A stretch of DNA of 36,288 bases, taken from NCBI GenBank assembly GCA_903970255.1, contig CAJCHM010000084.1, forward strand, positions 1 to 36,288, given 5' to 3'. The notes beneath the pieces are model-generated. The model searched no databases. It worked only from the letters and a program-made list of their open reading frames with translations, and was not told where the DNA came from. Positions 15,029 through 22,092 of the stretch are shown piece by piece; position 1 is the stretch's first letter; each line of letters opens with the position of its first letter. A program made the translations under genes and the position numbers. The DNA comes from Acidobacteriota bacterium. Lineage in GTDB: Bacteria > Chlamydiota > Chlamydiia > Chlamydiales > Rhabdochlamydiaceae.

Positions 15029-15814
15029 ATGGAAATATTTTCAGTGGAATATGCCTTACTGGCAGTGCAAAACGCGTTATTGGATGTGGTTACGCCTGAA
15101 TTAAGAGCTGTTATTGTAGATATTTGTAAAGAGGCAGATCAGTTCTATCTTCATTTTTACTATGATGGTGAAGTGAGCGAAAAACTCATAGATCTCTGGC
15201 AATGCGCCACTACTGAGGCTAGCGCTGATTTGGGTCCAGACTGTTTGCTTGACGATGGAGTAGAAAGGCTCGACTACCCTCAAGAAATCCCCATTCGTGG
15301 AAGGTATGCATACTTGAGAAGGGAACCCAATCAGCCCGCAAGATGGTATTCTTCAAAAACTTCCATCTTTATCAAAAGGGAAATCGTTGATTTCAAAGAA
15401 AAAATTGGCATTTTTGTAAATCCTGTGTCCCTTGAAATAGTGGATACGAGTTGGGGTGTGATCCATTATGGAAAGGATGGGTCTCACATTATTCCGGCAA
15501 AACCCACTTCCTACAATATTGAAATATTCCCATTGGCTTATGTATTGCTATCGATACAACGAGCTATCCTTGGGACTGTTACGCCGGAACTTAGGGCTAT
15601 TGTGGCAGATGTCGATGAGGCAAACAAAATGTTGTACATCCGTTTCTACTATGATGGTGATTTTTCCACTCAAGTTCTTGACGAGTGGGAATGTGTCATG
15701 ACAGAAATAACTGCAGACTGTACAGATTATGCCCTCGATGAGGGAATTGAAAAATTGCCCTATCCTCAAAAAATCTCATTCCGTGGCCGTTATGCCTATT
15801 TGAGGAAAGAATAG
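15029..15814 (+). CDS. Duplicated-domain protein (B-A'-B'), immunity-like
   Basis: 261 aa. Residues ~1-97 and ~163-261 are clear repeats of one domain: EIFSVEYALLAVQNALLDVV and VTPELRAVIVD against EIFPLAYVLLSIQRAILGTV and VTPELRAIVAD; FYYDGEVSEKLIDLWQC against FYYDGDFSTQVLDEWEC; and a shared C-terminal GRYAYLR(R/K)E. Between them is a second copy of the domain encoded just upstream. The compact acidic B domain looks like the immunity-type proteins that follow polymorphic toxin tips; this is an impression from memory and not a database result. It is cytosolic, with no signal peptide. No toxin gene with an export domain is visible in the window. A TATACCG-family repeat cluster begins 14 nt downstream. 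Confidence 0.65.
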   Translation: MEIFSVEYALLAVQNALLDVVTPELRAVIVDICKEADQFYLHFYYDGEVSEKLIDLWQCATTEASADLGPDCLLDDGVERLDYPQEIPIRGRYAYLRREPNQPARWYSSKTSIFIKREIVDFKEKIGIFVNPVSLEIVDTSWGVIHYGKDGSHIIPAKPTSYNIEIFPLAYVLLSIQRAILGTVTPELRAIVADVDEANKMLYIRFYYDGDFSTQVLDEWECVMTEITADCTDYALDEGIEKLPYPQKISFRGRYAYLRKE

Positions 15815-15828
15815 AGCCTTTCTTCCAC

Positions 15829-15850
15829 GGTTTGGAGTAGCACCAGTATA
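15829..15850. repeat. Broken end of a TATACTGG-family element
   Basis: The reverse complement reads TATACTGGTGCTACTCCAAA, nearly identical to the left end of the element at 27579 (one mismatch in 20). It is oriented outward and shares its TATA with the start of the complete element at 15849, so two copies abut end to end and one has been lost except for its tip. Confidence 0.65.
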
Positions 15851-15998
15851 TACCGGTTCTACTTCAAACGTACCTGTAATTTCTGTTTTAACGGCCCCCT
15901 TTTCCCTTCCTACTTCGAATAATGTCCCTGTTTGGGGAAAGGAAAAATGGTCGCGTTAAAACAAAAATTACAGGTACGTTTGAAGTAGCGCCGGTATA
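15849..15998. repeat. 150-bp long-hairpin element, TATACCGG family
   Basis: Terminal arms of about 42 bp are inverted copies with few mismatches (TACCGG-TTCTACTTCAAACG-TACCTG at the left, CAGGTA-CGTTTGAAGTAG-CGCCGGTA at the right). Internal arms (TTTTCCC and GGGGAAA regions) extend the hairpin around TACTTCGAATAATG. TA lies outside both ends. It is about 10 bp shorter than the copy at 27579, having lost part of the inner left arm. No coding capacity. Confidence 0.85.
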
Positions 15999-16205
15999 TT
16001 TCCTAATATTCCCAAAAAAAAGTGTTAATAAAATAATTTAATATATGTTATGGAAGCAGATGATGCGGTGCTGATAAAGAGCTCTCTGGAGAATATCCAC
16101 TTTCAAAAAAAGCTTGAAGTGTATAGAAAAGCATCAAAATGAGTAAAATCTACGAAACCACTCTGGATCCTTTTAGTTTAAGGATTCAAGAAAAATAGGC
16201 ATTTC
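15999..16205 (+). other. Leader region of nrdR
   Basis: AT-rich at first (to about 16045), then two very short overlapping frames (16050-16142 and 16139-16198) with no recognisable ribosome binding site or family. I cannot support a gene. The nrdR promoter must lie here or further upstream; no clear pair of boxes stands out by eye. Confidence 0.3.
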
Positions 16206-16694
16206 ATGCGTTGTCCTTTTTGCACCCATGAAGAATTAAAAGTGACCGATTCGCGCAACGTCACTGAAAGCAATTCGGTCAGGCGCCGCAGAGAGTGTTT
16301 AAAGTGTCTGCGCCGATTTACAACATTTGAGACAATCGATTTGACAATTCAGGTTCAAAAAAGAGATGGCCGCTATGAGGACTTTAGGCAGGATAAGTTA
16401 ATCAGGGGATTAGACTCTGCCTGCCGCCACACGAAGATCAGTCATGAACAGGTGCGCGCTTTGGCCTACAAAATCTCCACTGATTTGATGGAAAGGCAGA
16501 TCAGAGAAGTAAAGACCTCGGAATTAGGGGAGATTGTCATGAAGCATTTGCAGGATTTAGACACGATTGCCTATATCCGCTTTGCATGCGTGTACAGGCG
16601 TTTTAAAGATATGGATGAATTGATGGATGCAATTGAGCATATCAATCCTAAGGATGCATTACAGGGTCAAGTTGAAATTTTAAACAAGAGGTGA
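16206..16694 (+). CDS. nrdR: Transcriptional repressor NrdR
   Basis: 162 aa, the normal length. The zinc ribbon uses Cys 3, 6, 31 and 34 (MRCPFC and ECLKC) and is followed by RRFTTFE. The ATP-cone covers about residues 48-138 (VQKRDGRYEDFRQDKLIRGL). It represses ribonucleotide reductase genes according to the ATP/dATP state. From memory it corresponds to CT406 and keeps its usual chlamydial neighbour, a DksA-like gene, 5 nt downstream. Confidence 0.95.
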   Translation: MRCPFCTHEELKVTDSRNVTESNSVRRRRECLKCLRRFTTFETIDLTIQVQKRDGRYEDFRQDKLIRGLDSACRHTKISHEQVRALAYKISTDLMERQIREVKTSELGEIVMKHLQDLDTIAYIRFACVYRRFKDMDELMDAIEHINPKDALQGQVEILNKR

Positions 16695-16699
16695 GATGA

Positions 16700-17065
16700 G
16701 TGGCATTAAAGAAAGCAGACATCGCTAAATATAAGAAAAGGCTTGAGGAATTGCGCGATCAGCTAACAAATACGATCCGCGATATTAGTGAAGATGTTAA
16801 AGGAGCGGATCAGGCCAAAGGCTACTCGCAGCATCAGGCAGATGAGGGAACGGATGATTTTAATCGCACGATTACATTAGAGGTCACCAGCAAAGAGTTT
16901 GGTATCTTGCGTCAGATCGAGCGGGCGCTTGAAAAAATCGAAGAGGACACTTATGGGATTTGCGATATCTCCGGTGAAGAGATCCCGATTGCGCGATTGG
17001 AAGCGATCCCTTATGCAGCAATGACGGTTAAGGCTCAAGAAAAGTTGGAAAAAGGGCTATTATAA
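16700..17065 (+). CDS. dksA: DksA/TraR-family protein with degenerate zinc finger
   Basis: 121 aa from a GTG at 16700, with AAGAGGTG upstream. The N-terminal half is a coiled coil (KYKKRLEELRDQLTNTIRD). The globular part holds YGICDISGEEIPIARLEAIP and then YAAMTVKAQEKLEKG. In canonical DksA this region has four Cys (C-x2-C...C-x2-C); here only one remains (CDIS, MTVK), so zinc binding by this motif is unlikely. Cysteine-poor DksA variants still bind RNA polymerase in other bacteria. It lies between nrdR and lspA, and is probably in the same transcript. Confidence 0.88.
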   Translation: MALKKADIAKYKKRLEELRDQLTNTIRDISEDVKGADQAKGYSQHQADEGTDDFNRTITLEVTSKEFGILRQIERALEKIEEDTYGICDISGEEIPIARLEAIPYAAMTVKAQEKLEKGLL

Positions 17066-17067
17066 GA

Positions 17068-17598
17068 ATGAATTGGAAAAGGTGTTTTAGCTTTCTTGCG
17101 GTTGCCTCCCTTATTCTGATTTTTGATATCTGCTTGAAAGTCTATATTCATGGGAACATTCCTACGATTGGGAGCTCTATGCCGATCTACCCTTATGGGG
17201 GAATCGGTGTCTTTAAAGGCTGGCACGGAATCGATTTTTGTATTGTCCATGTGATTAATAAAGGTGCCGCATGGGGCGCATTTGCCTCTTTGCAGAAGTA
17301 CCTACTCTATACAAGGGTTGGCATTATCGGCGCGCTAGTTGCCTACCTTTGTTTTGGTAATGAAAGTGTCTTCCGCAAATTCAGTTTAGTCCTAGTGACA
17401 GCGGGAGCATTAGGCAATGTGATCGACTATTTTGTCTATGGCCATGTCGTTGATATGTTCTATTTTGTGCTCTGGGGATATTCCTTTCCCGTCTTTAATA
17501 TCGCCGACACGGCAATCTTCTTTGGTATTTTATTCTTGCTACTGCGCACCTTTAGATTCAAACCCAGCTCAAAATCTCAATCGCGCGGGTCAGTTTAA
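17068..17598 (+). CDS. lspA: Prolipoprotein signal peptidase
   Basis: 176 aa. Four membrane segments, and the two catalytic aspartates in GHVVDMF (D129) and FNIADTAI (D147), with GNVIDYFVYG before them. It cleaves signal peptides of lipidated prolipoproteins, for example the ZnuA-type protein in this window. It starts 2 nt after dksA and ends directly before the next gene's ATG, so nrdR-dksA-lspA-(17599)-pncC is one operon. Confidence 0.94.
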   Translation: MNWKRCFSFLAVASLILIFDICLKVYIHGNIPTIGSSMPIYPYGGIGVFKGWHGIDFCIVHVINKGAAWGAFASLQKYLLYTRVGIIGALVAYLCFGNESVFRKFSLVLVTAGALGNVIDYFVYGHVVDMFYFVLWGYSFPVFNIADTAIFFGILFLLLRTFRFKPSSKSQSRGSV

Positions 17599-18333
17599 AT
17601 GGGCACATCGGGCTCTGCACTCTTCCCCATTCGCATCAGCTCTGCAAAGCTAGAGGGGGTTTTGCAAGTCTCCAAATGGTTGAAAGTTCAGGTGCTTCTA
17701 GATACAGATGAGATGCACGAGCTTATTGCCTCTTTGGCCCCTGTCGAATTTGTCAACGTCAGCGGGCTCATCAAGGTAGAGCAAGCAATCCTCTCAAGCA
17801 AAAGATTTGAGGAAAAATATGCAGAGTACATCTCTCTTTTAAAGCAGGGGCACATCCCCTCTACAGAGGATTTTCGATCCTTCTTTTCTGCAGCGATGAC
17901 AAGATCTCTTGATCTGTTTTACGCCATTGCAGCAGGGGCTGAACGGTATCTAATCAAGCCTCTAAGACCTGTTGTGCAGCTGCAGGCGCATCATTTTTTT
18001 TATTCCACCCTCGATCATCAATTCCATCCAATGGTTTTGAGTGGAGATAGTGTCACGTGGGGATTGCAATTTGCTTATCCTCAGCTCTATCAAGATCCCA
18101 AAACGCGCCAGGTAATTAAAGTCATCGACTCCTCTGAATTCCCTAATACCGCTTTGTTTTCTAAACTTCTCAAATGGATCCGTAGCGCAACGCTCCCCAC
18201 TCCATTTGAAGTGGGGGGTGTACGCACGAATTCTCCGATTCGCATTGGAAAAAAAGCGTATGCTTGGATTAAAAATCATCCTCAATTGCAAAGGGATGGG
18301 ATTTCAATTTCTTCCTTAGGACTACCGCCGTGA
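17599..18333 (+). CDS. Conserved-looking hypothetical protein in the lspA-pncC operon
   Basis: 244 aa, ATG immediately after the lspA stop. No signal peptide and no clear membrane segment. It contains SGLIKVEQAILSSKRFEEKY in a helical first half and LRPVVQLQAHHFFYSTLDHQ and VLSGDSVTWGLQFAYPQLYQ in a beta-rich centre. I do not recognise a family. The histidines in the centre (LQAHHFFYSTLDHQFHP) could bind a metal, which is only a suggestion. Tight packing between two housekeeping genes and a 4-nt overlap with pncC argue for a real, expressed gene, perhaps chlamydia-specific. Confidence 0.8.
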   Translation: MGTSGSALFPIRISSAKLEGVLQVSKWLKVQVLLDTDEMHELIASLAPVEFVNVSGLIKVEQAILSSKRFEEKYAEYISLLKQGHIPSTEDFRSFFSAAMTRSLDLFYAIAAGAERYLIKPLRPVVQLQAHHFFYSTLDHQFHPMVLSGDSVTWGLQFAYPQLYQDPKTRQVIKVIDSSEFPNTALFSKLLKWIRSATLPTPFEVGGVRTNSPIRIGKKAYAWIKNHPQLQRDGISISSLGLPP

Positions 18334-18812
18334 AGGTAGAAGAAGCTCTACTCAACTGGTTTGTAAAAAACAAAAAGAAACTGGTATGTGCTGAATCTTG
18401 CACCGGAGGTTTGCTTGCAGCCCATATCACCTCTATTGCTGGATCCTCCCAGTATTTTTTGGGATCTTTTGTTGTGTATTCTGATGAAATGAAAGAGCAG
18501 ATTCTCGGTGTTTCCAAGCAAACGTTGCAAACACATGGTGCTGTTAGCCAAGAAACAGTCCAGGAGATGCTACAGGGTGTGTTCAGCAGATCTAGCGCTG
18601 ATTTTGCGATTGCAGTTTCTGGGATTGCAGGTCCCACAGGTGGTTCTCAAGAAACACCTGTGGGCACCATCTTTGCCGCAATTGGAGAGCGAGGAAAAAC
18701 TCCCGATCTGAGATCTTTCCAAGCTAAAGGAAACCGAGAAGAGGTCATTTTAATAACGACAAACTATCTCCTTAACGCTTTGCTAAAAAAGGTCATTAGC
18801 CCTGACGTATAA
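18330..18812 (+). CDS. pncC: Nicotinamide-nucleotide amidase (stand-alone CinA C-terminal domain)
   Basis: 160 aa, GTG start overlapping the previous stop by 4 nt (GTGA). It matches the CinA C-terminal domain: LVCAESCTGGLLAAHIT, FLGSFVVYSDEMKEQILGV, AIAVSGIAGPTGGSQETPVG (catalytic Ser/Thr region). It deamidates nicotinamide mononucleotide to nicotinate mononucleotide in NAD recycling. The N-terminal CinA domain is absent, as in E. coli PncC (YgaD). Its end overlaps the convergent NADAR gene by 17 bp. Confidence 0.92.
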   Translation: MKVEEALLNWFVKNKKKLVCAESCTGGLLAAHITSIAGSSQYFLGSFVVYSDEMKEQILGVSKQTLQTHGAVSQETVQEMLQGVFSRSSADFAIAVSGIAGPTGGSQETPVGTIFAAIGERGKTPDLRSFQAKGNREEVILITTNYLLNALLKKVISPDV

Positions 18813-19647
18813 AGCGGTTGTATTGCTGGTTTCTGCCTACAGGTCCAGCGCCACCTAACTGTCCACGCGTTTCCATTAAAACATACCCCAGCCAGTTTTG
18901 ACCAGTTCCGTCATGGTCATCTCCCCAAAAAGCGTCTCTGCCTTTAACTGGAATGTGCTCGACCAGGAAGCTCTTACGGGTAGCTAGCAAGAGTTCTTTG
19001 AGTTCCGGGTTTTGAGAGAATTTGGCCTTGACAACCTCTCGCATTACATCGCGGTTTATAGATTGCCACTGCGATTTCTGTTCTGGTGTCCAATGTTGAC
19101 TCAATTGTCTGCCGAGTTTCCATGCGGCATCCCCTTCAAGATTTTGAAATCGCTGCATAACAGCTCGGTTCCCTTTGAATTTTGCCGCTTGGAAAGCCCC
19201 TTCTGCACATTTAAATGTCATTCCCCAAAGTTGAATGGGGCTGTTATAGAAGTTGCCAAAGGCTGCAGTTGTTGGATTCTCTTCTTTTTTATAGAACCAC
19301 ACAAATCCATCGCGGGCAGCGATTTCTTGAATTTTATTCTTCAAACTCGAAGTTTGAGTTGCTGGCGTGGCAGAGGAGGGAGTCTGATTGCCAGTAGTTC
19401 TGGTAGTTGTGGAGTCGGAAGTAGGTTTTGACTTAAACAAACGGGTAAAACCATTGGCAATGGATTTGAAAAAGGTAGTGACACCACTCCAAATTTTGCT
19501 GAAGAAGGAAGAAAGGGTATCAGTAGAGGCAGCCCCTAATCTTAGAGAGTCTTGAAAAATAGGGCCCGAATTTTTAACGCTTTGAGTATTGTTGACATGG
19601 GCGCCTTGTAAATAAATCTTTTTATTTCCTTGTGTCGGATTAATCAT
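18796..19647 (-). CDS. NADAR (YbiA/DUF1768) domain protein with Ser/Thr-rich N-terminal extension
   Basis: 283 aa, AGGAGA upstream of the ATG. Residues ~1-100 are low complexity: a weakly hydrophobic stretch (SFFSKIWSGVTTFFKSIANG, 47-66), then a Ser/Thr/Pro-rich linker. Residues ~112-270 form a NADAR domain: FGNFYNSPIQLWGMTFKCAE followed by GAFQAAKF (E149 being the expected catalytic Glu), and FWGDDHDGTGQNWLG and MLMETR-like VLMETRGQ at the end. Members act on riboflavin intermediates (RibX) or remove ADP-ribose from guanine bases in DarT1-type systems. No DarT-like gene is visible next to it. The long extension is not usual for the family and could be a secretion or anchoring region. Confidence 0.8.
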   Translation of the reverse strand: MINPTQGNKKIYLQGAHVNNTQSVKNSGPIFQDSLRLGAASTDTLSSFFSKIWSGVTTFFKSIANGFTRLFKSKPTSDSTTTRTTGNQTPSSATPATQTSSLKNKIQEIAARDGFVWFYKKEENPTTAAFGNFYNSPIQLWGMTFKCAEGAFQAAKFKGNRAVMQRFQNLEGDAAWKLGRQLSQHWTPEQKSQWQSINRDVMREVVKAKFSQNPELKELLLATRKSFLVEHIPVKGRDAFWGDDHDGTGQNWLGYVLMETRGQLGGAGPVGRNQQYNRFIRQG

Positions 19648-19791
19648 CTAAATCTCCTATTTTGGGTAAATGAGGCCAAATTATACTCCTATCATGGGAA
19701 TAAATGAAGAAGTTTTGCTGCAATTAATATGTAAATTCAGTTAAAATCCGTGAAAAATCATCTGTCTTTTAACTTTTTTTCTTGGATTTGC

Positions 19792-20634
19792 ATGTCAGAA
19801 AAATATTTCCTTGTCGATAGCGGCAATCAACAAAAATTAGAGAGGTTTGGCAGTTATCTCATCGCGCGCCCCTGCGCACAGGCTCTCTGGCGCCCCTCTC
19901 TTCCCAAATCAGAGTGGGACGGTGCTGACGCCCACTTTTCTAGAGATGGAGGAAATGCATGGAATTTTAAACGGCAGCTGCCAAAAAGTTGGGTTGCAGA
20001 GGTGGAAGGGGTGCGTTTTAAAATTTCTCCTACAGATTTTGGGCATCTTGGTGTCTTTCCTGAGCACAGCCTTCTTTGGGGCTCCATGCGGCAAGCAATT
20101 TCTAAACAAAAAAAAGCGCCACAGGTTCTCAACCTTTTTGCCTATTCTGGAGGGGCAACTCTTGCCGCAGCATCTGCTGGTGCACACGTATGCCATCTTG
20201 ATGCCTCCAAGGGGATGGTTGCATGGGCAAGAGAAAACGCTGCTATCAATGAGCTGACAAAAGCCCCTATCCGCTGGATCATCGACGATGCTCCTAAATT
20301 TTTGATGCGCGAAATGAAGAGGGGAGTCTTCTACGATGGGATCATCCTCGACCCCCCAAGTTTTGGACGGGGCAGCAAGGGGGAAGTTTTTAAAATCGAA
20401 AGAGATATTCATGAGCTTCTTGAATTATGCCGCAAATTGCTCTCGGACTACCCCCTCTTTTTAATTTTTACAACGCACACCCCAGGGATGACGCCCATTG
20501 TGATGGAGCATCTTATGAAACAAAAAATGCAAGGATTGAAAGGAGAGATAGAAACAGGAGAGATGATCCTGCCCTCAGATACCGGTACTCCAATCCCTTG
20601 CGGAAGCTACGCGCGGTGGTTTCAAAATGGATGA
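19792..20634 (+). CDS. Class I SAM-dependent (RlmI/RlmK-like) methyltransferase
   Basis: 280 aa from the ATG at 19792; a GTG at 19750 would add 14 hydrophobic residues of doubtful value. The SAM site is LNLFAYSGGATLAAASAGA, followed by HLDASKGMVAWARENAAIN. The acidic motif is IDDAPKFLMREMKRG, and the catalytic ILDPPSFGRGS is of the DPPSF type seen in 23S rRNA m5C methyltransferases. The PUA domain of RlmI is missing. From memory it corresponds to CT404. It overlaps the SpoU gene by 8 nt. Confidence 0.87.
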   Translation: MSEKYFLVDSGNQQKLERFGSYLIARPCAQALWRPSLPKSEWDGADAHFSRDGGNAWNFKRQLPKSWVAEVEGVRFKISPTDFGHLGVFPEHSLLWGSMRQAISKQKKAPQVLNLFAYSGGATLAAASAGAHVCHLDASKGMVAWARENAAINELTKAPIRWIIDDAPKFLMREMKRGVFYDGIILDPPSFGRGSKGEVFKIERDIHELLELCRKLLSDYPLFLIFTTHTPGMTPIVMEHLMKQKMQGLKGEIETGEMILPSDTGTPIPCGSYARWFQNG

Positions 20635-21439
20635 GATTTACAGCCTTCAGAATCCCAAAGTCAAAAATGCATTTAAGTTAACAGAGCGCAAGCACCGGAA
20701 TGAAACGGGGCTGTTTCTCATTGAGGGTTATCGGGAACTCAAACGGGCAGTCGAGGGGGGCGTTGTTATTGAGACCCTATTTATTTGTCCTAAACTCTTT
20801 TTAGGTTCCAATGAACAAGCCCTCATTGATCCAGTGCGCGCTACACATGCTGATGTCATTGTCTGTAGTGAGCCTGTGTTTCAAAAGCTCTCTTATCGCG
20901 ATCGACCCGATGGACTGATTGCTATTGGTATGCAGATGCAGAAAACTTTAAGAGATCTGATGCATTCTTTAGCCTTAAAAACAGATCCCTTCTTGATTGT
21001 TGCAGAGGCAATTGAGAAACCTGGAAATTTAGGCACCATTTTACGCTCTGCAGATGCCGCAGGGGTCGATGGGGTGATTGTATGCGACAGGTGCACAGAT
21101 ATTTATAATCCCAATGTTGTGCGCGCAAGCGTCGGAACACTCTTTACAATTCCTGTGATTGAGGCCACAAGCGATGAGACATTGTCTTGGCTACAAGAGA
21201 AAAAAATTGCTGTTGTTGCAGCGACCCCCTCTGCTAAACAGGAGTTTACCCATGCCGATCTCATGGGCGCAGTTGCCATTGCTGTCGGTACAGAGCAGCT
21301 AGGCCTCTCAGAGTTATGGATGGGAGCTGCTGATATTCAGGTCCGTATTCCAATGCACGGTGTTGCCGATTCGCTCAATGTCGCCACAGCAACAACCCTT
21401 CTTTTATATGAAGTTGTTCGCCAGAGAAGGAATCGATGA
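20627..21439 (+). CDS. SpoU-type (TrmH/RlmB family) RNA 2'-O-methyltransferase
   Basis: 270 aa. An N-terminal substrate-binding domain (about 1-100, FLIEGYRELKRAVEGG) is followed by the knotted SPOUT domain with motif 1 EKPGNLGTILRSADAAG, motif 2 NPNVVRASVGTLF, and motif 3 VGTEQLGLSELW and IPMHGVADSLNVATATTLLL. It transfers methyl to ribose 2'-OH in rRNA or tRNA; the target cannot be read. From memory it corresponds to CT403. It overlaps both neighbours, so the three RNA-modification genes are translationally coupled. Confidence 0.9.
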   Translation: MDEIYSLQNPKVKNAFKLTERKHRNETGLFLIEGYRELKRAVEGGVVIETLFICPKLFLGSNEQALIDPVRATHADVIVCSEPVFQKLSYRDRPDGLIAIGMQMQKTLRDLMHSLALKTDPFLIVAEAIEKPGNLGTILRSADAAGVDGVIVCDRCTDIYNPNVVRASVGTLFTIPVIEATSDETLSWLQEKKIAVVAATPSAKQEFTHADLMGAVAIAVGTEQLGLSELWMGAADIQVRIPMHGVADSLNVATATTLLLYEVVRQRRNR

Positions 21440-22092
21440 TGGAAGTGATCTTCTGCGATAACCATCTCTTGGTTGTTTCCAAGCCCGCGGGTTTGAGCAC
21501 TCAACTATCCCTTGAATGTAGTTCCAATTTAACCGATCTTGCAAAAGCTTGGGTCAAAAAGAAATATCAAAAAAGTGGCAACGTCTTTCTAGAGCCGATT
21601 CATCGGCTGGATAAACCTGTGAGCGGCCTTGTGCTTTTTGCAAGGACAAGCAAAGCGCTTTCTCGGCTGCAGGAGATGATGCGACAACGTCAGATTTTTA
21701 AAACTTATTTTGCACAGGTAGAAGGAGTTTTGCCTAAAACAGAAGGAACCCTAGAGCATTTTCTGGTGCATGACGAATATATAGCCAGAGTTGTGAATCC
21801 CTCTCACCCCCAAGCAAAGTTGGCCCGGCTACATTACAAGTTGTTAGAGGAAAAGCAGAATTGTTCTTATGTGGAGATCGACTTGGAAACAGGGCGCTAC
21901 CATCAAATCCGCGTGCAGTTTGCCCAAATCGGCTGTCCTATTGTTGGCGATACCAAGTATGGAAGCTCGATGGGCAACGACACAATTGCACTCCATCATG
22001 GGAGGCTCAAGTTCAACCATCCCGTGACTAAACAACCGCTGGTTTTACAGCATCTTTTAAATGATAGAGGCGGTAGTAACAGGCGATATTAA
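21436..22092 (+). CDS. RluA-family pseudouridine synthase
   Basis: 218 aa, starting 4 nt before the SpoU stop (ATGATG). Catalytic motif PIHRLDKPVSGLVLFA with Asp 59; also GRYHQIRVQFAQIGCPIVGD, the usual C-terminal motif. It has no S4 domain and is short, like RluA/TruC-type enzymes. It isomerises uridine in rRNA or tRNA. The last 65 bp overlap the convergent membrane-protein gene, which is long for two functional genes. Confidence 0.9.
   Translation: MMEVIFCDNHLLVVSKPAGLSTQLSLECSSNLTDLAKAWVKKKYQKSGNVFLEPIHRLDKPVSGLVLFARTSKALSRLQEMMRQRQIFKTYFAQVEGVLPKTEGTLEHFLVHDEYIARVVNPSHPQAKLARLHYKLLEEKQNCSYVEIDLETGRYHQIRVQFAQIGCPIVGDTKYGSSMGNDTIALHHGRLKFNHPVTKQPLVLQHLLNDRGGSNRRY

Noticed and set aside
16050-16198. 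Two overlapping micro-frames (30 and 19 aa) before nrdR
   Set aside because: No recognisable ribosome binding site and no similarity; they could be chance in a leader.
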